Positions 17,391 through 25,683 of a stretch of 47,021 nt of DNA are shown in pieces. Position numbers and translations under genes: made by a program. The DNA comes from Armatimonadia bacterium (GTDB lineage: Bacteria; Armatimonadota; Zipacnadia; Zipacnadales; JABUFB01), in the NCBI GenBank assembly GCA_039679385.1, contig JBDKVB010000183.1, positions 1 to 47,021 on the forward strand, given 5' to 3'. The notes under the pieces were generated by a model. The model saw nothing but the letters and a program-made list of their open reading frames with translations. It was not told where the DNA came from and did not search any database. The number at the start of each line of letters is the position of its first letter. The first letter of the stretch is position 1.

Positions 17391-18487
17391 CACCGCTCTG
17401 CCTCCTTCGTCTTCCGACTCCACGCTGGAGCGGCGGCTAACCCGAGCGAAGCAAACGCGAGCTGGTAGACCTGCTCAACAACGTGCCACAGGGCCACGTC
17501 TCGGGCCGTGACGCGATGTGCTTGCTCGCGTATGAGGTAGTCCAGGTCCATATGCAGCACGTCCAGACGCGTAGGCAGCGCCCAGTATGACTCCGTGTGG
17601 TAGTCGTCCGGCTTGCTCCACACAGCTCCCGCAGCGCCCTGCAACTGGGCTGGCTCCAGGCAGCGCAAGACCCCTTGGCTGTTGAACGACCAGATACGTG
17701 CGTCCCCGAAGCTTGGGCCGTGCGAAGTCATCGGGCAGAAGAGCGAGTACATCGGGGCCTGACGCCCGTTCTGAGTCGCCTTGCTCCATCGCGTTCCCTG
17801 GCGGACCCATAGCCGCAGACCACACCCGCCTTCCCCATCACCTCTCCATAGGAGGGCGTTGGGCATGGCGGCGCGGGTACTCGTCACGCGCATGCTGCGC
17901 AGGATCATGGTATGTGGGTGGGCTGATAGCACCACGTCGTTCGAATGGCGACGCTGGGCAATATCCTCGGCAGGTGCGTAGGCGGTGCGCAGCTCGTGGA
18001 CGATCTCGCTGTCGGCTCGCTCCAGGTCTCGCAGGTAGAGCTTGGACATCTCCCTGAGTGCCGCCGCGTTCCCTTCGCACCACTCAGGGACGGCCCCGGT
18101 CTGGCATTCACCCGCTGCTAGCGCCTGCAAGGCGTACTGGTCCACCTGTTCGCGGAGAACCCGCCCATCGTGGCTCTCACGCACCGTCACCCCAAGCAGC
18201 TTGACGTGGTCGGAGCATACCTGCCCAGTGCCGGCCAGCTGGCACTGGTGAACAAGAGACACAAAGAAGCACGCCGACGGATGCTGTGTGAAGCGCCAGC
18301 CCACGGGGGTCTGATCCTCCAGCGCTGCCAGCGCCTCATCCAGAAGACCTTCCGCCTCGCCTTGCGTCTCTGAACTGCCGCAGCACGCGGTCGTCTGGTC
18401 ACTCGGCAGCCCTTTGCAGAGAAGCCGCTCGCAGATCCGCTCGACGATGTGCTGCCGGGCCTTCTCCGTGACCCTGAACTGCGCCAT
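17390..18487 (-). CDS. unrecognised 365-residue protein between CARF effector and nucleoside hydrolase
   Basis: The ATG at 18487 is preceded by GGGAGGAA 9 nt upstream and lies 19 bp after the CARF gene stop. I do not recognise a family. The N-terminal half is helical and cysteine-rich (for example ACCGSS). The middle has a possible beta-rich part around ALLWRGDGEGGCGLRLWVRQG, and the C-terminal 70 residues are helical. I see no signal peptide, membrane segment, nuclease or ATPase motif. It is tightly linked on both sides (TGATG overlap with the nucleoside hydrolase), so it probably acts with one or both neighbours, for instance as a partner or regulator of the hydrolase. Confidence 0.7.
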   Translation of the reverse strand: MAQFRVTEKARQHIVERICERLLCKGLPSDQTTACCGSSETQGEAEGLLDEALAALEDQTPVGWRFTQHPSACFFVSLVHQCQLAGTGQVCSDHVKLLGVTVRESHDGRVLREQVDQYALQALAAGECQTGAVPEWCEGNAAALREMSKLYLRDLERADSEIVHELRTAYAPAEDIAQRRHSNDVVLSAHPHTMILRSMRVTSTRAAMPNALLWRGDGEGGCGLRLWVRQGTRWSKATQNGRQAPMYSLFCPMTSHGPSFGDARIWSFNSQGVLRCLEPAQLQGAAGAVWSKPDDYHTESYWALPTRLDVLHMDLDYLIREQAHRVTARDVALWHVVEQVYQLAFASLGLAAAPAWSRKTKEAER

Positions 18488-18506
18488 CGCTGCAGTTCCT
18501 CCCAAT

Positions 18507-19625
18507 TCACCAGCCCGCGACCAGACGACGCAGCTCCTCCAGCAACCAGTCACGGTGGTTGACAGTCTGACAGGTTGTCAGGACTCGCAACTCCAGCCCC
18601 ATCGCACCGTCGCCGCACACCACACGGAACTCGTCGAGGGGTACCGTCCCCGAAGCCTTGACGAAGCTGCGACCCGTGTTCACGAAGCGTAGGTTCTCCA
18701 CGCGGGTTACTGGTGACAACCTGGCAAGCTGCTGGGCGCGCTGAAGGCTGTCTTTGGGGGCATGCGGCATCTCTGCCATGTTCAGGTGCAACCTCTGAGC
18801 GATCGGTACGTCTGAATCGGGAGGCTGTTCGGCGCGAGCGGGGGGAGAGCACTCGAAGGTCTGGTGCATAAGCTCCAGCACAGGGCTCAGCGCATACAGG
18901 GTCTGACCGTCGACCTGCTCAGTGTCCAGCAGCGGCCGCAGACGAACGTCGGGGTCGAGGCGATCGAGCTGCGACTGCGGCACTATCGTCTCCTCGGCCA
19001 GGGCCCGGAAGAGAGAGTAGTTCTCTATCCACAGCGACCGATCAAAGTCCACTGGCATGGGCGGCAGCTCAATGCACTGGGCGAACTGCTCGAACAAGTA
19101 CACCACGGGCACCTTGAGCGCTTGGCCAAGGAGCCCTGTCAGGCTGATCTGCGCCTTGTAACCGCCGGTTGCGTTGATCACGCACTGTACCTGAGGGTCG
19201 CGTCGGCGGGCCTCCATGAGACAGCGTGCGGCGGCCTTGACCAGCGCTCTGAGGCCCCTATGTGCGAAACGCTTCGGGTCTCTGCCGTCCAAACCATCAA
19301 TCATCTCATAGGTGGCTTCGGTCACGTCCTCCCACCCGCCGATGTGCGAGGTGAGCACTTCACCGGACCACTCGCCTTCGGGCGTGTCGGAGACCAGCAA
19401 GTGCACTCGGAAGGGGGGCTTCAAGACACCCACAGACAGCTCTTGGCCCTCCAGCAGAAGCGCCAGGGAGTTGACTTCGGCACCGCAAGCACGGCTGGTG
19501 CGCCCTTCGCCGTTCAGCACCGCAAGAGCGTCCTGGCGGGACGGCAATCCATCGTTCGTGCCTTTCCCACGACGCATCCCTTGCAGAAGACTAGTGCCCA
19601 CCGTCACCACAAGGTAGGAGCCCAT
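18507..19625 (-). CDS. CARF-domain CRISPR effector with possible RelE-like C-terminus
   Basis: The start is the ATG at 19625 with GGAGGT 6 nt upstream. The 372-residue product opens with YLVVTVGTSLL (motif 1 of the Csx1/Csm6-type CARF fold) and has VINATGGYKAQ at 149-159 (the ligand-binding loop of the second CARF motif). CARF domains bind the cyclic oligoadenylates made by Cas10. No HEPN motif (RxxxxH with family context) is seen. The last 80 residues (295-372) have the strand pattern of a RelE-type ribosome-dependent mRNase, ending in FRVVCGDG...LELRVL...RDWLLEEL. If so, it would resemble the CARF-RelE effectors known from some type III loci. The CARF call is firm; the RelE call is tentative. 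Confidence 0.78.
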   Translation of the reverse strand: MGSYLVVTVGTSLLQGMRRGKGTNDGLPSRQDALAVLNGEGRTSRACGAEVNSLALLLEGQELSVGVLKPPFRVHLLVSDTPEGEWSGEVLTSHIGGWEDVTEATYEMIDGLDGRDPKRFAHRGLRALVKAAARCLMEARRRDPQVQCVINATGGYKAQISLTGLLGQALKVPVVYLFEQFAQCIELPPMPVDFDRSLWIENYSLFRALAEETIVPQSQLDRLDPDVRLRPLLDTEQVDGQTLYALSPVLELMHQTFECSPPARAEQPPDSDVPIAQRLHLNMAEMPHAPKDSLQRAQQLARLSPVTRVENLRFVNTGRSFVKASGTVPLDEFRVVCGDGAMGLELRVLTTCQTVNHRDWLLEELRRLVAGW

Positions 19626-19831
19626 GCGTACCACCTCCAAAGGCGATGCTCAAGGCGACAGGCCACGCTGCACATCTGCAGATCCGACTCGAGCGGCCAT
19701 ATAGCGAGGCGTCCCATAGGACGTTCTGGTCGCCGCCCTACACTTCACATGGAGCAGCTCCGAGCCGTCGCGATCGATAGGCTCCGAGGAACGCGGCAGG
19801 GGGTGCATCGCTTCTGCCCTCGGGCCTCAGG
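19626..19831. other. 206-bp intergenic between the two CARF genes
   Basis: No gene or strong promoter is visible. It contains the ribosome site of the downstream CARF gene. The gap is unusually long for this otherwise tightly packed operon. Confidence 0.35.
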
Positions 19832-22066
19832 CTAGGAGTCAGCACCCCCAAGATCACCTGTCGGCAGCTTTTGGGCAGCTGGGGTCCCCTTCAGCTCTAG
19901 CGGAGCGTCAGAGCAGTCCGACCAGCAGAAGGACAGCGTGAGGGGAGCGCCAAGCTTGGCCGAGAGATAATCCACCTGCGGGTGGTCCTTTTCGTCGCCG
20001 GCTTCGCTGCTCACCTCGTCGAGCAAGTACTTCCTCAGGGTCCGGCCATTGAGCTCCCCCTTGCAGTCGTCGCGTTCCTTCAGGGCTTCAGCGTCCAGTT
20101 GCTCCTGAAGACTGGGCTCGGGGACGAGCTCGAACCGCAACTCGCAGCCGCCTTTGCCCCAATCGCCTGCCGGGAAGATGGCGATCCGGCGGACCGCCTG
20201 ATGCTTCAGTGAGTGTAGGTACTGGTTGTCGCGCAGTTGGACTTCGTCTCGAGCCCGGGCGAGCGCCGTGTACAGCGAGTTCCAGACTGGGTCGGCGCAT
20301 CCGCCCATGGCCAGAGCAAGCCTGTCGCGAGGTGACAGCTTCGGCATCGCGCCGCTACAGCTGCTGTTGACCCACGACCACGCTCCCCTCGCGTCCTCGG
20401 CACCAGTTGGGGCGGAGCCGGCCTTGCTGTCGAGATGGCTAACGCAGGCCTCGGCAAGGCGTATGAACTCCGCAAGGTGCGTCTTCCGGTCCTGCTCGAA
20501 CAGCTTCTGCTGAGCCTCGACCATCAGTGCGCCGCCGACCCGACGCGTCTGGTTGTCACAGCCATCGATCAGGCGCAGCAGGGCAACAAGCTTGGGGAAG
20601 TCGACCTTCTCGGAAAGTCCGTACTTCTTCTGCGCGTCCAGGGGTGTAGCCAACTCCATATCGCGGTAGCAGCACTTGTTGCCTTCGCCTGCCCGTGTCC
20701 AGCCGGTTCGCCGCCGGTGGTAGGCGCACAAGTAGGCGACCTCTTTTGCCAGGCAGGCCCTTGCGTTCCACCCCAAGTCTTCGCCACACTTTGTCAGTCG
20801 GTAGAAGGATAGGAAATGGTGCAGCGACCGCACCTCGGACGGGAACAGCCGCACCAACTGCCCATCCGGGCGGGGTAGAGCATCTATAGTGTGGCCGCAG
20901 TCATGCAGTAGCAAGGCCGCGAGCAGTACGAAGCGTTCGTGTGCGTTGAGGAAGCGGCAGTCCTCGGAGTCCGGGCCATTCTCGATGACGCGGTCGAGGA
21001 GCGGCAGTAGCACCAACTGGGCGACTTCCAGCAGATCGCGGTGGTGTTCAGAGGCATGCCCGGCAGCCATGGGGAGCTTGTCGCCGAGCCAGATCAGCGG
21101 CCCTTGATCGCAGACTAGGCGCTCGAGCCTCGCGACGTAGTCGCCGGGAGCCCCCTTCAGAAGGTCATACACCACATGTAGGCTGTACTCCTGGAAGGGA
21201 TCTATCTGCGTCTGCCGATCGTACAGCTTCTCAAAGATCGCTTGTGCCGGTGCTGGGTCGCTCTCGCTGCCCGCCACAGACTGCATCCGCGGGTCAAGCT
21301 TATCGCGGTAGCCTTCCCAGAGGACCGCTGAACGACGCAGTGCGTCCTCGCGATGCCAGAGCTGGAAGTCCAGTCCAATCGGGAAGGGAGGAAGCGTCGT
21401 GATCTCTGTTGAGCCCGAGAACAGGTAGTGCATTTCGTAGGGCCTGTCCATGAGCGCAGCGGCGATCGTGGCATACGGAATCAGCTCTTTGAACCCACCC
21501 GTTGCGTTGATGATGACACGAGAGCCGTCGTCCGTGCCCTCTTCTGCAAGTTGGTGTATGTGTTCGATGAGGTTGGGTGCCCCGGTCGTACGGAAGAGCT
21601 CCGGGTCCTCGACCTGCAGTCCCTCCACCGGTATGACCTTGATACCCTCGACCCGTCGCCACAGATCATAGGCCGCTTTGGCTGTGTCCTCCTTGCGGGC
21701 CTTGACGAACCGGCGGATGATCCTGGCACAGTCGCGTCCCAGCTTCGAACTGGACGCCAGGAGGTGGACTTCCAGGGATTCATCGGGAGGCAGCTTGTCC
21801 CGCAGCAGCAGATAGAGGTAGCTCAGCTCCTGTGGCAGGCGGTCCTGGTAGCTGTCGTCTCCACATGTCCGCCATTCCTTGACCTGCTTCTCTTCATCTA
21901 GCTTGGTCAGCTCCTTCAGAACCTCGCAGACCCGCTTGGCCTCGTGGGGCCGCTCTTTGAGGTTCCCGCACGCCGTGTTGAGGGAGGAGACACGGCCGCT
22001 GCCCCTCCTGCCTCCCGTGTTCTCAACCAGGGACGTACCCACGGTCATGATGACGCGGTGACGCAT
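19832..22066 (-). CDS. CARF-HD fusion effector, 744 aa
   Basis: The ATG at 22066 has GGAAGG 8 nt upstream and lies one base after the cmr6 stop; an in-frame GTG at 22075 is the alternative. Residues 1-230 are a CARF domain with MTVGTSLVENTGG and VIINATGGFKE (184-194), expected to bind cyclic oligoadenylate. Residues about 335-510 form an HD phosphohydrolase: H341/H342, the H388-D389 doublet in LLLHDCGH, H416/H417 in RSLHHF, H450 and D501 in LLRLIDG. The C-terminal 230 residues are unassigned. I infer a second-messenger-activated HD nuclease or phosphohydrolase. It may supply the activity missing from the HD-less Cas10 of this locus. The HD layout matches the protein at 5565-8093. Confidence 0.85.
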   Translation of the reverse strand: MRHRVIMTVGTSLVENTGGRRGSGRVSSLNTACGNLKERPHEAKRVCEVLKELTKLDEEKQVKEWRTCGDDSYQDRLPQELSYLYLLLRDKLPPDESLEVHLLASSSKLGRDCARIIRRFVKARKEDTAKAAYDLWRRVEGIKVIPVEGLQVEDPELFRTTGAPNLIEHIHQLAEEGTDDGSRVIINATGGFKELIPYATIAAALMDRPYEMHYLFSGSTEITTLPPFPIGLDFQLWHREDALRRSAVLWEGYRDKLDPRMQSVAGSESDPAPAQAIFEKLYDRQTQIDPFQEYSLHVVYDLLKGAPGDYVARLERLVCDQGPLIWLGDKLPMAAGHASEHHRDLLEVAQLVLLPLLDRVIENGPDSEDCRFLNAHERFVLLAALLLHDCGHTIDALPRPDGQLVRLFPSEVRSLHHFLSFYRLTKCGEDLGWNARACLAKEVAYLCAYHRRRTGWTRAGEGNKCCYRDMELATPLDAQKKYGLSEKVDFPKLVALLRLIDGCDNQTRRVGGALMVEAQQKLFEQDRKTHLAEFIRLAEACVSHLDSKAGSAPTGAEDARGAWSWVNSSCSGAMPKLSPRDRLALAMGGCADPVWNSLYTALARARDEVQLRDNQYLHSLKHQAVRRIAIFPAGDWGKGGCELRFELVPEPSLQEQLDAEALKERDDCKGELNGRTLRKYLLDEVSSEAGDEKDHPQVDYLSAKLGAPLTLSFCWSDCSDAPLELKGTPAAQKLPTGDLGGADS

Positions 22067-22067
22067 G

Positions 22068-23132
22068 TCATTCACCTTCCGCGGCTGCCCTCAGCTCCCC
22101 ACCCAGCGAGGGTTTGTCTGGATTGCTCTTGCTTCGCTTGTCTAGCCACGATAGGTCTTTGAGCTTCCGCAGGAGGAGCGCGGCGGCCGCCCTCTTGGTC
22201 TCTCCTTCATAGGCGTTCAGCTTACAGAGTACCGTTCCCTTTTGGTTGATCTGTGGTGAGCCTTCCAGGAACTGGTCGGCCCAACGCTCCAAGGCCTCGA
22301 GAGGGGTCAACGGCGGGTCGGCAGCCGTGGGGGGCCCCTTGGCCGTCTCGCCGTCGCAGGTGAAGTACCCATAGCCGGCAGCCGTTTTGGCGCCGAACCC
22401 CAGCTCGGTGAGCCCTCCCACGAGCCACTTGCGCGCCGTTTGAACGTCGTCGTCGAGACTGGCGGGATGCGCTTTGGCAAGGGCGAACCGGAACCGCTCC
22501 TCTGGCGCCACAGTCAGGAAGTAGACCATGTTCGGGTTCTCCCAATCGCCTGGGGTCTGCGGAGACGATGGGTTGTAGTACTCTCGGTGGTGACTGTTGA
22601 CTATGTCCACCTCGACCTTGGGCCACTGTGCCGGCCATGCCTCAAGGAAGACCACCGACCCTCCGGCACTCGTTGTTCCCATGATGCGTCGACGAGAGGG
22701 GTCGCTCTCACCCACTCCCATGCTGTCAGCGTAGGCAGTTGCCAGCCCCTTGAGGCCTGTGCCGGGGAGATAGGGGAAGCCATAGATGGGGTGCAGACAG
22801 AGGGCAGCGTTCTCCAGCCCCGTCGGACGAGACAGGTGCGCTGCCAGACGCCAGACCGTGCTCATCGTCCACTGGCCCTCTGGCTTCGCGCCAGCGGCAG
22901 CCGTCAGGTTGCTCCATCCGGCGAGAAGCGCTCCCCCGCACTGCGTATTCTGGAAGCTGTTGCACGCTCTTGAGATGTCGGTCAGGTGCTTCTTTGCATC
23001 TTCGCCCGTGAGGCTTCCGAACTGGTCGTTGGCGTAGGGGACGTAGGTATCGGTAAGCAAACCGGGGTGACGGCGCTGCGTCGGCCACCCTTTCAGTGCT
23101 TCCGTGGTCGGGTTCAGAACCGGGTAGGCCAT
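22068..23132 (-). CDS. cmr6: type III-B RAMP protein Cmr6
   Basis: This encodes 354 residues with an ATG 3 bp after the cmr5 stop. It shows the RAMP features of Cmr6: GFPYLPGTGLKGLA (the K-containing glycine-rich turn), VVFLEAWP...VDIVNSHHREYY and the C-terminal glycine-rich GFGAKTAAGYGYF. Cmr6 caps the guide-RNA-bound Cmr4/Cmr5 filament together with Cmr1 and helps recognise target RNA. It is the last subunit gene of the cmr1-to-cmr6 set and is followed directly by the CARF-HD gene. Confidence 0.9.
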   Translation of the reverse strand: MAYPVLNPTTEALKGWPTQRRHPGLLTDTYVPYANDQFGSLTGEDAKKHLTDISRACNSFQNTQCGGALLAGWSNLTAAAGAKPEGQWTMSTVWRLAAHLSRPTGLENAALCLHPIYGFPYLPGTGLKGLATAYADSMGVGESDPSRRRIMGTTSAGGSVVFLEAWPAQWPKVEVDIVNSHHREYYNPSSPQTPGDWENPNMVYFLTVAPEERFRFALAKAHPASLDDDVQTARKWLVGGLTELGFGAKTAAGYGYFTCDGETAKGPPTAADPPLTPLEALERWADQFLEGSPQINQKGTVLCKLNAYEGETKRAAAALLLRKLKDLSWLDKRSKSNPDKPSLGGELRAAAEGE

Positions 23133-23135
23133 CGC

Positions 23136-23573
23136 TCAGTTGCCCCCCTCGCCAGCGTTGTCTTCCTCGATGACGTCATCCGGCTCAATCCCCGCGCCCT
23201 GGAGGTACCGGCTCAGCCAGGATACGTAGGCCATGGCCTCCTCAGTCGCCCGCATCAGTAGGATCAGGTCCCCGTCCTTGATCCTGTTGATCAGCTCCAG
23301 AGCAGGATCGTCTCCCGGGGGCAGCCCCAAGTCTGCGAGCACAGCGCCCGCCAGGTCTGTCGCCGCCATCTTTCCGTCGTTGTCACGTGACCTCAGGAAG
23401 GCGAGGGCCTGCCCGATACCGCTGACATGGACGCGTGTCGAGGTCTGCCGAAGCGCGGTCAGGTAGGCTTTGGCTCCCCCATTGCTGTTCCATCGGTCTG
23501 GTGCCGCACCGAATCGATCCGTCAGGGCTTTCCAGGCCCGCTGTGCTCGCTGTTGCTCCGCGGTCCTAATCAC
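23136..23573 (-). CDS. cmr5: type III-B small subunit Cmr5
   Basis: This is the short helical subunit (about 145 residues), placed between cmr4 and cmr6 as in canonical loci. I chose a GTG start at 23573, which overlaps the cmr4 stop (GTGATTAG) and has GGGAG 8 nt upstream; longer in-frame starts at 23615 or 23648 would overlap cmr4 by 50-83 bp. The first residues (VIRTAEQQRAQRAW) match the basic, helical Cmr5 beginning. Cmr5 packs along the Cmr4 backbone and contacts the target RNA. Confidence 0.82.
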   Translation of the reverse strand: MIRTAEQQRAQRAWKALTDRFGAAPDRWNSNGGAKAYLTALRQTSTRVHVSGIGQALAFLRSRDNDGKMAATDLAGAVLADLGLPPGDDPALELINRIKDGDLILLMRATEEAMAYVSWLSRYLQGAGIEPDDVIEEDNAGEGGN

Positions 23574-24582
23574 CGCCACCACTCCCTGTCCATGTCCCGC
23601 CAAAGAAGCTGACATGGCAGAGCCCCTTGCCGGTGCTCGCGTCGCCACCGAACTGCAGGTACCTCCCGTGGATCCAGTCCTTCGTCTTGGTCAGCAGGGC
23701 GTTTGCGCCTTTGCTCTCCGCGGGCTTGTCGTCTGCTGTCTTCCCTCCATCGGTCTGATGGTCCCGATCGACCAGCAACACGGAGTACAGGACCGTCTCC
23801 GGGGGAAGGAACTCCTCATTGAAGAGTGCTCCCTTCCTGACGGTCTTCTTCTCATAGTCCAGGGCGTTACGCGTCACGACTTCGGTGCGGAACTGGACGA
23901 AGTAGGAGAAGACGTCATCGGGGACGATCACCAGCCGGTCCTTGGCAGCGGGCGCATAGGCAGCCAGGGCGTTCGCAAGATCCACGACGACCTGATTGTT
24001 GGGACTCTCGGTGTTGGCTTCCCACTTGAAGGAGAGGTCCTCCAGCACCGCCAAGTACCCACCGTCCTGATCGTCTTGTGGTGCCGGGAAGAACAACTCT
24101 GCCTGGCTCGGTGCGTATGCAGACGGTCTGCCGTTTTCGGGCATGGTCGGCTGATGCTGGGGCAGCGAAGGGCGATTGATACCGGCCAAGACGCAGTCCT
24201 CGCCGAAACGCTCCAGGACTGCCGGGCAGGTGACCAGCGCAAAGACGCCCTTGATGGAGCGAACAGGAAACAGCAGGATACGGGCGTCACTCACGGCCAG
24301 AGCGCCGGCATGCTCCCCGGCGCTCTCGACTGGAGGCCCGAACACGCAGGTTAGGAGGCTATTGGAGTCAGCCTGCTGGACCGACGTCCCGAGCTCTTCG
24401 GCCAGTGCTCGGCGTGCCTGATCTCGGAAGACACCCTTCATGCCGCCGCCCTGGTTCATGGGCCACTGCGTGTGTTTCTCACGCTGGATAGGAAGGTCGA
24501 TCGCACCGATCCCAGTCCCGGCGCCCAGGTGCGTTGAGGTCAGCGCCCTCATGAAGGCGATGGTGCCGCTCAAGCTTGCCAC
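23566..24582 (-). CDS. cmr4: type III-B backbone RAMP nuclease Cmr4
   Basis: This encodes about 338 residues. The start is a GTG at 24582 or a TTG at 24573, the latter overlapping the cmr3 stop as TTGA. It contains the Cmr4 hallmark GIGAIDLPIQREKHTQWP with D29 at the position of the catalytic aspartate, and the glycine-rich GGGMKGVFR. The C-terminus has LQFGGDASTGKGL. Cmr4 forms the helical backbone of the complex and cuts target RNA at 6-nt intervals using that aspartate, so target cleavage should be intact. Confidence 0.92.
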   Translation of the reverse strand: MASLSGTIAFMRALTSTHLGAGTGIGAIDLPIQREKHTQWPMNQGGGMKGVFRDQARRALAEELGTSVQQADSNSLLTCVFGPPVESAGEHAGALAVSDARILLFPVRSIKGVFALVTCPAVLERFGEDCVLAGINRPSLPQHQPTMPENGRPSAYAPSQAELFFPAPQDDQDGGYLAVLEDLSFKWEANTESPNNQVVVDLANALAAYAPAAKDRLVIVPDDVFSYFVQFRTEVVTRNALDYEKKTVRKGALFNEEFLPPETVLYSVLLVDRDHQTDGGKTADDKPAESKGANALLTKTKDWIHGRYLQFGGDASTGKGLCHVSFFGGTWTGSGGGD

Positions 24583-25682
24583 ACTCCTCTCAGACAGTAC
24601 CCCCAGCCGGCTGCCCGGTCTTCGGGGTCATCGGAAATGCACGTTCCGTGTTGCACCGCAGGCGCTTGGTCCAGGAAGTAGACCGCTCCCGCCTGCACGG
24701 CATAGCGCGACTTCATCGGCAGGTTCGCCGCCAGATCCCAGCCAGAGAACGCCAGCGGCCTTCCAGTAGCGGCGGCGCGGATGGTCCCAACTGAACTCGG
24801 AGTCGGAGACCCGCCCCCAAACAGGGCCGGTGTTGCCAGATAGATTAGCGTGTTGACTGCTGAAGCAGGAGCGCTCCAGGGCTGCCAAGGCTTGTCAACG
24901 ATCTCGACCCGGGCAACCTTGCCGTCGCCGCCCAGTCGCAGCCACGGACGCTCCATGACATGCTCGGGCATATGCTCGTACCCCGGACTGTCCAGCTTCA
25001 GGTCCACCTCCAGGTACCATCCCTTCTGGAGGCGGCTGAAGGTCGACGTGTACAGGAGGCCCTCGGCTGCCGTGCCGGTATCGCCGTCGATCGCAACGCC
25101 GACCCTGGTCTCTTTCAGGATCACTTCTTCGCCCGCGCTCTCGGCAAGGATTTGGTGCTCGGGCAAGGTGCCCTGCTCCAGGTATGCCTGCAGGTCACTC
25201 CCATGGATGAACCCATCGGGCAGAGGCTCCCAGTGGAGGTCGGACCCGGTGGCCAGGAGGGTCCTGGCCGGGCTGCTGCCCACGGTGACCGGCCTCAGGG
25301 ACGCCGGCGTGGGCACGGGACCCGAAAGGTCTCTCACGATAGTCCTGGGGACTGGAAAGTAACGCTCGTCATCCCTCCCGAGGAAGGGTCCAATGATCTC
25401 GGCGTCGACAGGCCAGGCGGCACCGGCCACCTCTTTGAGCTTCGTCTTCAGGACCGGCCAGTATCCCGCGAGGCCGGTCTTGCGCCGGGCCTCCCGCATC
25501 GCGGTGCGGATGCCTCCGTAGTTGGCCCCACAGGCGTCGAGCAGATAGGTCCGCAGCGCACCGGCGATGGTCCGGGGTGGCGGAAACACGGACTCCGAGG
25601 CACCAGCTCCGGTGCCAAACCAGCGTGTCTCGCGGAACATCAGCACATCCACAGGATGCAGTCTCAGGGTCATCGGTGCCAT
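24570..25682 (-). CDS. cmr3: type III-B RAMP protein Cmr3
   Basis: This encodes 370 residues from an ATG at 25682 with GGGGGAGAG upstream, one base after the cas10 stop. The sequence begins TLRLHPVDVLMFRETRWFGTGAG and shows the Cmr3 arrangement FPPPRTIAGALR followed by repeated glycine-rich segments (LATPALFGGG, AATGRPLAFSGWDL). Cmr3 pairs with Cas10 and holds the 5-prime handle of the crRNA. Confidence 0.9.
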   Translation of the reverse strand: MAPMTLRLHPVDVLMFRETRWFGTGAGASESVFPPPRTIAGALRTYLLDACGANYGGIRTAMREARRKTGLAGYWPVLKTKLKEVAGAAWPVDAEIIGPFLGRDDERYFPVPRTIVRDLSGPVPTPASLRPVTVGSSPARTLLATGSDLHWEPLPDGFIHGSDLQAYLEQGTLPEHQILAESAGEEVILKETRVGVAIDGDTGTAAEGLLYTSTFSRLQKGWYLEVDLKLDSPGYEHMPEHVMERPWLRLGGDGKVARVEIVDKPWQPWSAPASAVNTLIYLATPALFGGGSPTPSSVGTIRAAATGRPLAFSGWDLAANLPMKSRYAVQAGAVYFLDQAPAVQHGTCISDDPEDRAAGWGYCLRGVWQA

Positions 25683-25683
25683 G

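Noticed and set aside
18864-19835. 323-codon plus-strand open frame opposite the CARF gene
   Set aside because: It is antisense to a gene with clear CARF motifs and a strong ribosome site.
23574-23648. Longer cmr5 start inside cmr4
   Set aside because: It would overlap cmr4 by over 80 bp and adds a low-complexity start not typical of Cmr5.
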